A DNA stretch of 64,000 nucleotides, from NCBI RefSeq assembly GCF_003033885.1, contig NZ_CP024081.1, forward strand, positions 839,400 to 903,399. Direction: 5' to 3'. This DNA is from Pseudomonas rhizophila (GTDB lineage: Bacteria; Pseudomonadota; Gammaproteobacteria; Pseudomonadales; Pseudomonadaceae). A program made the position numbers and the translations under genes. Numbering within the stretch: the stretch's first letter is position 1; each line of letters opens with the position of its first letter. Positions 35,247 to 43,960 of the stretch are shown piece after piece. The notes under the pieces are model-generated. The model ran no database searches. It saw only the letters and a list, made by a program, of their open reading frames with translations, and was not told the DNA's origin.

Positions 35247-35629
35247 TGCGTCAGCAAATGGCACTGGGCAGTTTCATTTTCGGTCTGTCCAGAAACTTCG
35301 CCTACCACTCCTTGGTCCGCACCTCGGATGGCGGTTGGAAAAGCATCGACATCCTCACCAGCAAACCCAAATCCAGTCAGGTCGGTCAAGGGCTGCAAGC
35401 GCTGACGATCACCGGCAAGTCGATGTACGCCACTGCCATGGACCGACTCGATGAGCTGCGTGCATTACAGGCCCGACGCGCTCCGGTGCCGTTGGTTGAC
35501 GGCATCGGCCGCAACTGGGGGCTGTGGCAGATCAACAAGGTGTCGGAAACCCAGACCGAGGTCATTGATGACGGCACCGCGATGGTGGTCGGCTGGGTGA
35601 TTGAATTGACGGAGTTCGCCAATGCGTAG
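35246..35629 (+). CDS. tail protein U, P2 gpU-like
   Basis: This small tail/baseplate protein follows the tape measure in P2-like phages. The ATG at 35246 overlaps the tape-measure TGA, with GGAGGT upstream; a GTG three bases earlier is possible. The 127 residues show family features MRQQMALGSFIFGLS and YHSLVRTSDGGWKSIDILTS. They end in a C-terminal domain for tail completion. It overlaps gpX by 8 bases. Confidence 0.88.
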   Translation: MRQQMALGSFIFGLSRNFAYHSLVRTSDGGWKSIDILTSKPKSSQVGQGLQALTITGKSMYATAMDRLDELRALQARRAPVPLVDGIGRNWGLWQINKVSETQTEVIDDGTAMVVGWVIELTEFANA

Positions 35630-35834
35630 GGTTCGAAGTATCGCCGGTGATTCGGTGAATCTGTTGCTGTACCGCGAGCTTGAGCGTTGTGACGATGCCG
35701 CCGAAGAGGCGCTCTGGCGACTCAATCCGAAGCTGGCCGAGTGGGGGCCGGTATTGCCGGCGGGTGTATGGATTGTCCTGCCGGAAGTGGATCTACAACC
35801 CGTCGCACCCACACCGGTTTCGGCCTGGGATTAA
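35622..35834 (+). CDS. tail protein X (LysM-like), P2 gpX-like
   Basis: The 70-residue protein has a compact LysM-like fold pattern (VRSIAGDSVNLLLYRELERC, GPVLPAGVWIVLPEV). It corresponds to P2 gpX, a small baseplate hub component. It sits between gpU and gpD in the standard order. Confidence 0.87.
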   Translation: MRRVRSIAGDSVNLLLYRELERCDDAAEEALWRLNPKLAEWGPVLPAGVWIVLPEVDLQPVAPTPVSAWD

Positions 35835-35843
35835 GGAGGCAAT

Positions 35844-36860
35844 ATGTCACTGGGTTTCACGCCAGCGGTGGAAATCTACGGTGCGAACGCGGCGCTGCTC
35901 AACGAACGCTTGCTCAGTTGGACGCACATCGACGCGGCGGGGATTGAGTCCGATCAACTGACGCTCACCATCAGCCTGGAAGGGCTTGAAGGATTGCCCA
36001 GCCTGGGCGGGAAAATCGGCCTGCGGGTCGGTTATCTGGAGTCGGGGCTGGTGGATAAAGGTGAGTTCGTCTTGACCCGGCGCACGCCGACGCTGTTTCC
36101 CCTGCGCCTGACGCTTGTCGCGACGGCGGCGCCGTTCAGTGCGGCCGATCAGACCGGTTTCAAGCAACGGCGATCCGTCAGTCATGGTCCGACGACCCTG
36201 GGCGCGCTGTTTCGTCAGTTGACCTCCAGACACGGGTTTTCCCCGCGTGTGGCGCCGGACCTGGCGCTGATAAAAATCGAGCACATCGATCAGTCCAACG
36301 AAACCGACATGGGTTTTCTGACGCGACTGGCTCACCGTTATGACGCCGTCGCCAAGCCGGTCAACGAGCTGTATGTGCTGGCGCGCCGGGGGCAGGCGAA
36401 GTCTTTGTCGGGCAAAGTCCTGCCCGAGACAAAACTGTCGGTGACGACGAATAACCGCCCGGGCGACAACGCCTTTATCTCCGCCGTCCTGGATGACACC
36501 GCCCGGGCGAAATACCAGGGCTGCAAGGCCAGTTGGTGGGATGCGGCGGCAGGGAAAATGCGCGTCGAGGAGAGCGGCATCGCGCCGTTCAAGACCCTTC
36601 GCCAGCGCTTTCAAAGCGCCAACGATGCTCGCGCCGCCGGTGAAGGCGAGGTACGCCGGATGATGCGCGAAGCACTCAAGGTGGCGATCGAATGCCCCGG
36701 CAATCCAGGCTTGTGCGCCGAAGGCATCGTGCTGCTGGACGCCTCCTGGCCGGACTTCATGCGCGGGCGCTGGTCGATCGACAAAGTCACCGCCAGCGGC
36801 GATCGGGAAAAAAGCTATCGCAGCAGGATTGATGCAACCTGCCTGGATGCCGGGGCCTAA
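35844..36860 (+). CDS. late control/baseplate hub protein, P2 gpD-like
   Basis: gpD forms the baseplate hub supporting the gpV spike (VgrG/gp27-like fold). The 338 residues contain PAVEIYGANAALLNERLLSW and LTRLAHRYDAVAKPVNELYV (first-domain hub motifs) and the C-terminal RGRWSIDKVTASGDREKSY. AAGGAGG lies just upstream. It is the last gene of the P2-like set. Unlike P. aeruginosa R-pyocin clusters, no endolysin follows; a REPIN and the second tail set begin instead. Confidence 0.89.
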   Translation: MSLGFTPAVEIYGANAALLNERLLSWTHIDAAGIESDQLTLTISLEGLEGLPSLGGKIGLRVGYLESGLVDKGEFVLTRRTPTLFPLRLTLVATAAPFSAADQTGFKQRRSVSHGPTTLGALFRQLTSRHGFSPRVAPDLALIKIEHIDQSNETDMGFLTRLAHRYDAVAKPVNELYVLARRGQAKSLSGKVLPETKLSVTTNNRPGDNAFISAVLDDTARAKYQGCKASWWDAAAGKMRVEESGIAPFKTLRQRFQSANDARAAGEGEVRRMMREALKVAIECPGNPGLCAEGIVLLDASWPDFMRGRWSIDKVTASGDREKSYRSRIDATCLDAGA

Positions 36861-36872
36861 ACACCACTCCCC

Positions 36873-36962
36873 TGTGGGAGCGAGCCTGCTCGCGATGAGG
36901 CCGTCATAGCCAGCATTGATGTTGCCTGACACACCGCCATCGCGAGCAGACTCGCTCCCACA
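36873..36962. repeat. REPIN at the junction of the two tail clusters
   Basis: A forward REP (36873-36898) and an inverted REP (36935-36962, one mismatch AGCAGACTCGC) mark the boundary between gpD of the P2-like set and gp37 of the Mu-like set. Confidence 0.88.
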
Positions 36963-36999
36963 GTTCTGACTGCGCCTTCCATACAACTGGAGCACCTCC

Positions 37000-37584
37000 A
37001 TGAAGATCACTCCGATCCTCACGCAACTGCGTGAGCAATGTCCTGCGCTCGGCAATCGCGTGGCAGCAGGGTTTGACCTCGCCACGTTGCAAGCCGACAT
37101 GCCGTTGCAACCCCCCTGCGCCTATGTCCTGCCAAGCGCCGACATTGCCAGCAAGAACGCCGCCCAGAACGCCACGCTGCAAGCGGTGCGTGACCGTTTC
37201 GACACCGTACTGGTGCTCGACGCCACCGATGCGACAAAAGCGCTGGATCTGTTGCACGACCTGCGCGCCGAACTGTGGCGGGCGCTGGTGGGGTTCAAGC
37301 CCGGTGGTGACTACACCGGCATCGAGTACGACGGCAGTGAACTGGTTTCCATCAACAGCAGCCGCGTGTTGTACCGGCTGCACTTTTTCGCCGAGTTCCA
37401 GCTGGGCCGCAATCTGGCGAGCCAGCCTGCCGAAAGCTGGCACGAGCGTGAACTGGACGGCTTGTCGTCCTTTACCGGGGCCACCGTGCGGGTCGATGCC
37501 ATCGACCCGGCGGACCCCAACCTGAAACGTCCCGGCCCTGATGGGCGCGTGGAACTGACCTTCTCTGGAGACGTAACCCCATGA
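37000..37584 (+). CDS. Mu gp37-like tail terminator protein
   Basis: This opens the Mu-like contractile tail set. The 194 residues show a gp37/tail-terminator pattern (MKITPILTQLREQCPALGNR, VLVLDATDATKALDLLHDLR, FFAEFQLGRN). The protein probably caps the finished tail. The start follows CTGGAG. It overlaps the DUF2635 gene by 4 bases. Confidence 0.78.
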   Translation: MKITPILTQLREQCPALGNRVAAGFDLATLQADMPLQPPCAYVLPSADIASKNAAQNATLQAVRDRFDTVLVLDATDATKALDLLHDLRAELWRALVGFKPGGDYTGIEYDGSELVSINSSRVLYRLHFFAEFQLGRNLASQPAESWHERELDGLSSFTGATVRVDAIDPADPNLKRPGPDGRVELTFSGDVTP

Positions 37585-37763
37585 GCAAACGCATCACCGT
37601 GCTGCCGGCCCCGGGCCGTGCCGTACCGGACCCGGAAGCGGGCGATTTGTTGCCCCTCGAGGGCCGTGAAGTACCGGACAGCGCCTGGTGGCGTCGACGT
37701 CTGGCCGATGGCGATATCACTACCAAAACCGTGAAAGCGGCAAAACCACAGGGAGCCAAATAA
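37581..37763 (+). CDS. DUF2635 small protein (Mu gp38-like)
   Basis: This 60-residue protein (MSKRITVLPAPGRAVPDPEA, REVPDSAWWRRRLADGDI) belongs to the DUF2635 type. Such a gene always precedes the sheath in Mu-like tails. Role unknown. It overlaps both neighbours (gp37 stop and sheath start). Confidence 0.85.
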   Translation: MSKRITVLPAPGRAVPDPEAGDLLPLEGREVPDSAWWRRRLADGDITTKTVKAAKPQGAK

Positions 37764-39259
37764 TGGCGATCGGATTCAGCAACATTCCCGCGGACATTCG
37801 TGTTCCGCTGTTCTACGCCGAAATGGACAACTCGGCGGCCAATAGCGCGTCGTCGGCCATGCGCCGGTTGATCGTGGCTCAGGTCAACGACAACGTGGCC
37901 CCGGCCGAGGTCGGTAAACTGGTGCTGGTGTCCAGCGTTGCGCTGGCCAAAAACATCGGCGGTCAAGGTTCGATGCTCGCCTCGATGTACGAAACCTGGC
38001 GCAAGACCGACCCGCTGGGCGAGATCTGGTGCCTGCCGCTGCACAACGTCGAAGGTGCCATTGCCCAGGGCGTGCTGACCCTGACCGGCGCCGCCACTCA
38101 AAGCGGCATGCTCAATCTGTATGTGGGCGGCGTGCGTGTTCAGGCGGCCATCGTCAATGGAGCGACGGCCGCTCAAGCCGCCACTGCGCTGGCCTTGAAG
38201 ATCAACGCGGCGGCCGATCTGCCGGTGATTGCTGCGGCTGCCGAGGGTGTTGTGACCCTGAGCGCCAAATGGACCGGCGACAGCGGTAACGACATCAGCC
38301 TGCAATTCAATCGCCTGGGCAAGAGCAATGGTGAAGACACCCCGGCCGGCCTGACCACAGCGATCACGGCAATGACCGGTGGTGCCGGTGTGCCGGACCA
38401 GACCGCCGCCGTCGCGGCGCTGGGTGACGAGCCGTTCGAATTCATCGCGATGCCGTGGTCCGATGTGGCAAGCCTCAACACCTGGCAAGCGGTCATGGAC
38501 GACAGCACTGGTCGCTGGTCCTGGGCCAAGCAGTTGTTCGGCCATGTCTACAGCGCCAAGCGCGGCACCATCGGCACCCTGGTGGCGGCCGGTCAGGCGC
38601 GCAACGACCAGCACATGACTATCCAGGCCCTGGAATTGGGTGTGCCGCAACCGTTCTGGGTCCAGGCCGCTGCATTGGCCGCCCGTACTGCGGTGTTCAT
38701 TTCCGCCGACGCCAGCCGTCCGACCCAGAGCGGCAGTCTGCCAGGCCTGGATCCGGCGCCGGCCAGCGAACGTTTCACCCTGACCGAGCGTCAGTCGCTG
38801 CTCAACTACGGTATCGCCACGGCGTACTACGAAGGTGGCTACGTGCGCATCCAGCGTTCGATCACCACCTATCAGAAGAACGCTTTTGGCCAGGCTGACA
38901 ATTCCTACCTGGACAGCGAAACCATGCACCAGTCGGCGTTCATCGTGCGTCGCCTGCAAAGTGTGATCACCAGCAAATATGGGCGCCACAAACTGGCTGC
39001 CGACGGCACCCGTTTCGGCGCCGGCCAGCCCATCGTGACGCCGAGCACCATTCGCGGCGAGTTGATCGCCCAGTACGCCAAGCTGGAGCTGGAAGGCCAC
39101 GTGGAAAACGCCGAGCTGTTCGCCGAGCACCTGGTTGTCGAGCGTGACAGTCAGGACCCGAGCCGGGTCAATGTGCTGTTCCCGCCGGACTACATCAATG
39201 GTTTGCGGGTGTTCGCACTGCTCAACCAGTTCCGTCTGCAATACGACGACGCCGCCTGA
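37763..39259 (+). CDS. contractile tail sheath of the Mu-like tailocin (Mu gpL-like)
   Basis: This second sheath is unrelated in detail to the one at 30531. The 498 residues start MAIGFSNIPADIRVPLFYAE, typical of the Mu gp39/L family. An inserted domain (about 90-190, NLYVGGVRVQAAIVNGATAA) and the closing LRVFALLNQFRLQYDDAA follow. The start overlaps the DUF2635 stop; the longer upstream frame is rejected. Confidence 0.92.
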   Translation: MAIGFSNIPADIRVPLFYAEMDNSAANSASSAMRRLIVAQVNDNVAPAEVGKLVLVSSVALAKNIGGQGSMLASMYETWRKTDPLGEIWCLPLHNVEGAIAQGVLTLTGAATQSGMLNLYVGGVRVQAAIVNGATAAQAATALALKINAAADLPVIAAAAEGVVTLSAKWTGDSGNDISLQFNRLGKSNGEDTPAGLTTAITAMTGGAGVPDQTAAVAALGDEPFEFIAMPWSDVASLNTWQAVMDDSTGRWSWAKQLFGHVYSAKRGTIGTLVAAGQARNDQHMTIQALELGVPQPFWVQAAALAARTAVFISADASRPTQSGSLPGLDPAPASERFTLTERQSLLNYGIATAYYEGGYVRIQRSITTYQKNAFGQADNSYLDSETMHQSAFIVRRLQSVITSKYGRHKLAADGTRFGAGQPIVTPSTIRGELIAQYAKLELEGHVENAELFAEHLVVERDSQDPSRVNVLFPPDYINGLRVFALLNQFRLQYDDAA

Positions 39260-39285
39260 AAGTCGCGTTTGAACGTATGAACTGC

Positions 39286-39307
39286 GCCCACCTCGTGTGG
39301 GCTTTTT
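39286..39307 (+). terminator. terminator-like hairpin between sheath and tube genes
   Basis: GCCCAC and GTGGGC pair around CTCGT, followed by TTTTTATTT, 27 bases after the sheath stop and 20 before the tube start. It could set the sheath/tube ratio or require antitermination. Confidence 0.7.
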
Positions 39308-39326
39308 ATTTGAAGGGAGAAACACC

Positions 39327-39674
39327 ATGGGTCAACTGATTGCGGGCACCTGCTACGTCAAAGTGGACGGCGCTCAACTGACCATCAACGGCGGCTGCGA
39401 AGCGCCACTGATGTTCACCAAACGCGAAACCGTCGTACCGGGTTTCTATAAGGAAACCGACATTGCCCCGTCCTTCAAGGTGACGGCGCTGCACACCGCG
39501 GACTTCCCGCTCAAGCAACTGGTCGCCGGCACCGACATGACCGTCACCTGCGAATTCAACAACGGCAAGGTTTACGTACTGGCCGGCGCCTACCTGGTGG
39601 AAGAGCCGGTGTCCAAGGGCGACGACGCCACCATCGAACTGAAATTCGAAGGCATCAAGGGGACCTGGCAATGA
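39327..39674 (+). CDS. tail tube protein of the Mu-like tailocin (Mu gpM-like)
   Basis: This is the inner-tube subunit. The 115 residues start MGQLIAGTCYVKVDGAQLTI and include RETVVPGFYKETDIAPSFKV and FEGIKGTW, the Mu gp40/M pattern. The upstream in-frame ATG at 39297 lies in the terminator hairpin and is rejected; AAGGGAG precedes 39327. It overlaps the next gene by 4 bases. Confidence 0.9.
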   Translation: MGQLIAGTCYVKVDGAQLTINGGCEAPLMFTKRETVVPGFYKETDIAPSFKVTALHTADFPLKQLVAGTDMTVTCEFNNGKVYVLAGAYLVEEPVSKGDDATIELKFEGIKGTWQ

Positions 39675-40098
39675 GCGATGTCGTGACGCTGCGCGTGGCC
39701 ATCGAGGCCCACGGCGAGCCGCTGAGCGAACTGACCCTGCGCCGTCCGACGGTGCAGGAGGTCCGGGCGATCAAGGCGCTGCCGTACAAGATCGACAAGA
39801 GCGAGGAGGTGAGCCTGGACATGGACGTCGCGGCCAAATACATCGCGGTCTGCGCCGGCATCCCGCCGTCGTCGGTCAACCAGTTGGACCTGGCTGACCT
39901 CAACGCACTGAGCTGGGCCGTCGCGAGTTTTTTCATGAGTGCGGCGTCGCAGCCATCGGCGACCTGATCGCAGCCGCCTATGACCTGGCCTGGTTCTGGA
40001 AGGTTGACCCCGAACAGATGATGGCCAGGCCACTGGATGTGCTCCGCGAGTCCCTGGAGCACGCGCAACGGATCAATGCGATGCAGCAGGTGCAGTGA
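39671..40098 (+). CDS. Mu gp41-like tail assembly chaperone with -1 frameshift extension
   Basis: The short form is 98 residues (39671-39967; MSDVVTLRVAIEAHGEPLSE). At 39928-39934 a T TTT TTC heptamer is phased for a -1 slip. The -1 frame continues HECGVAAIGDLIAAAYDLAW to a TGA at 40096-40098, adding 54 codons for a 142-residue fusion. The extension is not preceded by its own start. The pair sits directly before the tape measure, where long-tailed phages place G/GT-type frameshift chaperones. Confidence 0.85.
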
Positions 40099-41672
40099 TG
40101 GCAGAGACACAAAAGGTAGAGAAAAAAGCAGTGCTGCTGACCGGCATCGATGAGCTGTCGCCCAAGCTTGCCAGCCTTCGAGCGAAGGTCACCAGCTTCA
40201 AGCAGAACCTCGATGCCACGGGCCTTGGCAGCCTGGATATTTCCGCTCTGCTCCCCGAGGGCGGCCTGGCCAAACCGTTCATGGAGGGGCTCACGTCAGC
40301 AGAGGCTTTCAAAGGTGAAGTGGGCGCGGCGAACGCGGCGGTCAGCAGCTTGAAGGCACCTGAAGCGCCGCGTGTGGCGGCACAGAGCCTGGATGGATTG
40401 AAGACTTCCATCAGCAATGTGTCGGTGCAGTTCGGTTCGGCCCTGGGGCCGGCGGTCAACGCGGCGGCAGCCAGCTTGCAGCCGATGGTCACGGGTGTGG
40501 CTCAGGTGCTGCAGGATAACCCGCAATTGGTACAGGGCCTGGCGACTGGCGTCGTGGCGTTCAATGCGATTCAAACGGCGGTCAGTGGTGCAAGCCAGGC
40601 GCTGGAAGTGGTCAACCTGGCCTTGAAGATGAATCCCATCGGCTTGATTGCCATGGGCATCGCCTTGGCGGCCGGGATGATCATCGCCCACTGGACACCG
40701 ATCTCGGCGTTCTTCGCCGGGCTTTGGCAGAAGCTAGCGCCGATCGTCATGCCGATGGTCGAGTTCTTCAAGACGATGTTCGCCTTCACCCCGATGGGGT
40801 TGGTGATCAGCAACTGGGGCCCGATCAGCAGTTTTTTCGGCGCGCTCTGGAATGTGATCGTGGCGGCGGCAACGCCAGTCATCGGTTTCATGCAGACGCT
40901 GTTCGCCTGGTCACCGTTGGGTTTGATCATCAGCAACTGGACGCCCCTGAGCGGATTGTTCGCAGCGATCTGGGATCTGCTCAAGGCGTTGACGGTGCCG
41001 GTAATGGACGCGCTGAAAGGTCTGTTCGACTGGACGCCGCTGGGGCTGATCATGGCCAACTGGGGCACGATCGGGGAAGTCTTCGCCGGTATCTGGGAAG
41101 GCATTCGCAATCAGGTGTCGATCATGCTGGCGGTGTTCAGCGGTTTGTTCGACTGGTCGCCCATTGAGGGCCTGACCCGACAGTGGGGGCCGGTGGGTGA
41201 ATGGTTCAGCCAGTGGTGGGACGAACTGCAGGGCGTGATTGCACCGATCAAGGCGTTCTTCAACGGCGGCTTCGGCGAAATCATCACCTCGTTCACCGGC
41301 AAGGTCGAAGGGTTGACCGAGGCGCAGCGCCAGACCAATGCCGAAGGCAAGGGCGAGCTGGCGCCGGCGTTTTTTGGTGGGGCCAGTGAGCCGCCTGCGG
41401 GCCTGTCATCCAGCCTTGCGCCGGCGTCCGGCAACCTGCCGATGAAAACCTCATTGACGCCAGGCGCATTGCCGCAAACCTCCAGCGCCCTGGTGCAACA
41501 AAGCGCCGCCAACAATCGCACGCAGCTCGAAGGCGGCCTGACCGTGCGTTTCGAAAACGCGCCGGCCGGTTTGCGCGCCGATCCACCACAGACCAATCAA
41601 CCGGCCCTGGCGGTGAGTTCGCGCATCGGCTATCGCTCACTTTCCACAGGAGGTTCCAATGAGCTGGCGTGA
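40098..41672 (+). CDS. tape measure protein of the Mu-like tailocin
   Basis: The 524 residues include a helical N-terminal third, then five 41-residue repeats, each with a (T/S)P(M/L)GL(V/I) motif and Trp at 199, 240, 281, 322 and 363. A second Trp register is at 210, 251, 292, 333 and 374. A Pro/Ser/Ala-rich tail follows. The start ATG overlaps the TGA of the frameshift product. By length it would specify a tail near 80 nm, shorter than the P2-like set (inference). Confidence 0.88.
   Translation: MAETQKVEKKAVLLTGIDELSPKLASLRAKVTSFKQNLDATGLGSLDISALLPEGGLAKPFMEGLTSAEAFKGEVGAANAAVSSLKAPEAPRVAAQSLDGLKTSISNVSVQFGSALGPAVNAAAASLQPMVTGVAQVLQDNPQLVQGLATGVVAFNAIQTAVSGASQALEVVNLALKMNPIGLIAMGIALAAGMIIAHWTPISAFFAGLWQKLAPIVMPMVEFFKTMFAFTPMGLVISNWGPISSFFGALWNVIVAAATPVIGFMQTLFAWSPLGLIISNWTPLSGLFAAIWDLLKALTVPVMDALKGLFDWTPLGLIMANWGTIGEVFAGIWEGIRNQVSIMLAVFSGLFDWSPIEGLTRQWGPVGEWFSQWWDELQGVIAPIKAFFNGGFGEIITSFTGKVEGLTEAQRQTNAEGKGELAPAFFGGASEPPAGLSSSLAPASGNLPMKTSLTPGALPQTSSALVQQSAANNRTQLEGGLTVRFENAPAGLRADPPQTNQPALAVSSRIGYRSLSTGGSNELA
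40665..41253 (+). repeat. five tandem 123-bp (41-codon) repeats in the tape measure gene
   Basis: The encoded repeats keep an exact 41-residue spacing of two tryptophans over five units, with SNWGPIS/FFGALW-like cores. Sequence identity between units is moderate at DNA level, so this is an old, selected repeat rather than a fresh duplication. Confidence 0.8.
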
Positions 41673-42897
41673 TCGTTTGTTGCCGGCGTCGTTTCGTGGT
41701 GTCGGGTTCTGGGTCGATCAGGCGAAAACCCCGGTCGGCCACAAGGGTCAGTTGCATGAATATCCCCAGCGTGACCAGCCGTTCTTCGAATGTCTCGGTC
41801 AGCAAGCGAAGATTCATGAGCTGACCGCGTTTATCGTCGGCCCCGATTGCCTGGAGCAGCGCGACAAGTTGCTCAAGGCCCTGGAGCAGGGCAGCGGCGA
41901 ACTGGTGCATCCGTGGTTGGGGCGCCTGCAGGTCAAGGTCGGTGAATGCGACATGACCCACACCCGTCAGGACGGTGGCCTGGTGACCTTTGCCCTGAAG
42001 TTCTATCCCGACCAACCGCTGCAATTCCCGTCGGCCGCGATCAACAGCCAGAAACTGTTGCTGGTGTCGGCTGACAGTTTTCTGGGGGCGGCGGTGCGGC
42101 GCTTCGAAGAGGCCATGACGCTGATCAAGGCCGCGCGGATCGGCATCGCTGACCTGCGCAACAGCCTCAAGGATGTCTACGGCGTCATCGAGCAGGAACT
42201 CAAACCGTTGATCGAGACTTATCGGCAACTCAGCGATCTGGTCAAGGCGGTGAAGGAGCTACCCAAGGAAGTGGCGGCCGAGTTCAAAGGGTTGCTGGGG
42301 GACATCCGGGAATTGAAGGACTTTGCCCGTGACGGCTATCGCGGTGTGATTGCCAGCGTGTCGCAACAGGTCGAGGCGATTCGCAAGGCGGACGCCCCCA
42401 AACTCACCACTGGCAAGGACACCACGGCGGCGGCCCAGGCCGTGGCCGATCTGGTCCAGGACACGCTGTTGGTGCAGGCCGCGCAATGGATTGCGGCGAT
42501 GCCGGTGGCCGCACCGGCGGTCAAGTTGGGCGCCACCCCATCGGTGGCGCAGCAGGCGGTGCAGCCGGTCCAGCGTCGTGACGTGCCGGTGGCCGACGAT
42601 GTGCTGGCCCTGCGCGATGCCCTCAACGAGGCCATCTGGCAAGCCTCGCTCAAGGCCGATCCGGATCACTACCAGGCAATGAACAATTTGCGTCAGCAGA
42701 TGGCCGCGCACCTGACGGCGGTAGCGTCGTCGGGCGTAAGGCTGATCAACCTGTCGTTCAAGCAAAGCCTGCCGGCGTTGGTGGTGGCGTATCAGCAATT
42801 TGCCGATGCTACCCGGGTCACCGAAGTGACCCAGCGCAACGGCGTGGCTCACCCTGGTTTCCTGCCGCCCAACGACCTGAAAGTCTCGGGGGAATAA
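41659..42897 (+). CDS. Mu gp43-like protein (DNA circularisation N-terminal domain, baseplate/tail)
   Basis: The 412 residues begin MSWRDRLLPASFRGVGFWVD, the DNA_circ_N signature. Despite that name these are tail/baseplate-linked proteins in Mu-like phages. A long helical and Ala-rich C-terminal part follows. A strong AGGAGGT lies upstream and the start overlaps the tape measure by 14 bases. Confidence 0.87.
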   Translation: MSWRDRLLPASFRGVGFWVDQAKTPVGHKGQLHEYPQRDQPFFECLGQQAKIHELTAFIVGPDCLEQRDKLLKALEQGSGELVHPWLGRLQVKVGECDMTHTRQDGGLVTFALKFYPDQPLQFPSAAINSQKLLLVSADSFLGAAVRRFEEAMTLIKAARIGIADLRNSLKDVYGVIEQELKPLIETYRQLSDLVKAVKELPKEVAAEFKGLLGDIRELKDFARDGYRGVIASVSQQVEAIRKADAPKLTTGKDTTAAAQAVADLVQDTLLVQAAQWIAAMPVAAPAVKLGATPSVAQQAVQPVQRRDVPVADDVLALRDALNEAIWQASLKADPDHYQAMNNLRQQMAAHLTAVASSGVRLINLSFKQSLPALVVAYQQFADATRVTEVTQRNGVAHPGFLPPNDLKVSGE

Positions 42898-42900
42898 ACC

Positions 42901-43941
42901 ATGAACGAGCTCGACAACGCTGTCTCGCTCACCGTCGGCGGGCTGGATTACGGCGGCTGGAAAAGCGTGGAAATCAGTGCGGACCTGGAGCGGCAGTTCC
43001 GCACCTTCAAACTCGACATCACCTGGCAATGGCCGGGGCAGACTCAGTCGGTGCCGATTCGACCTGGGGATGAATGTCAGGTGCGCATCGGTGCCGACCT
43101 GGTGCTCAGCGGCTACGTGTTCAAAGCCCCGGTCAGTTATGACGGGCGCCAGATCAGCCTGAGCATCGAGGGTGGTTCCAGGACCCAGGACTTGGTGGAC
43201 TGCGCGGCGATCAATCGCCCGAGCCAATGGCGCGGGCAAACGGTGCTGAGCATCGTCCAGGCCCTGGCCTCGCAATATGGCGTGGGAGTGATCAGTGAGA
43301 TCCCTGAAACCGCTCGGTTGAGCGAACACAGCATCGTGCCGGGGGAAACGGTCTTTCAATCCATCGACCGTCTGCTGACGTTGTTCCGGGTGTTTTCCAC
43401 TGACGATGCCGAAGGCCGCGTGTTGCTGGCCAAACCCGGGAGTGGCGGGCGAGCCAGTGATGTGCTGGAACTGGGGAAAAACATTCTCTCGGGCAATGCA
43501 CCGATGGATTACAGCCAGGTGTTCTCCGAATACCGGGTCATCGGCCAGCACAAAGGCAGTGATCAGCAGAGCGGGGCGGCGGTGAGCGAAGTTTCCGGCA
43601 TCGCGACCGACCTGGGCTTCAAGCGCAAGCGGGTCACGGTGATCAGCGAAAGCGCGCAATTGACCTTCGAGCTGGCCCAGCAACGGGCCGATTGGGAAAG
43701 CGCTATCCGCACTGGCAAGGCCCTGACCACGACCTACCGCGTGCAGGGCTGGCGTCAGGCCAATGGTGATTTGTGGCGACATAACACTCTGGTGCGAGTG
43801 ATCGACCCGGTGCTGGGGTTTGACGGCGACATGCTGATCTCCAAAGTGACGTATTCACTGTCCGCCCAAGGCTCCGTCACCACCCTGCAGGTCGCGCCGC
43901 CCCATACGTTCGACGCGAACCCGGTGCCGCCCAAAACCTGA
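42901..43941 (+). CDS. baseplate hub protein, Mu gp44-like (VgrG/gp27 fold)
   Basis: The 346 residues start MNELDNAVSLTVGGLDYGGW and contain the hub motifs GWKSVEISADLERQFRTFKL and YRVIGQHKGSDQQSG. They end LQVAPPHTFDANPVPPK. It is the functional counterpart of gpD in the P2-like set and supports the spike. A REP cluster lies between it and the spike gene. Confidence 0.88.
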   Translation: MNELDNAVSLTVGGLDYGGWKSVEISADLERQFRTFKLDITWQWPGQTQSVPIRPGDECQVRIGADLVLSGYVFKAPVSYDGRQISLSIEGGSRTQDLVDCAAINRPSQWRGQTVLSIVQALASQYGVGVISEIPETARLSEHSIVPGETVFQSIDRLLTLFRVFSTDDAEGRVLLAKPGSGGRASDVLELGKNILSGNAPMDYSQVFSEYRVIGQHKGSDQQSGAAVSEVSGIATDLGFKRKRVTVISESAQLTFELAQQRADWESAIRTGKALTTTYRVQGWRQANGDLWRHNTLVRVIDPVLGFDGDMLISKVTYSLSAQGSVTTLQVAPPHTFDANPVPPKT

Positions 43942-43960
43942 GCCCAACGCAAAACTCCTT

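Noticed and set aside
37472..39328. 618-codon minus-strand frame opposite the Mu-like sheath
   Set aside because: Antisense shadow; the sheath on the plus strand is well supported.
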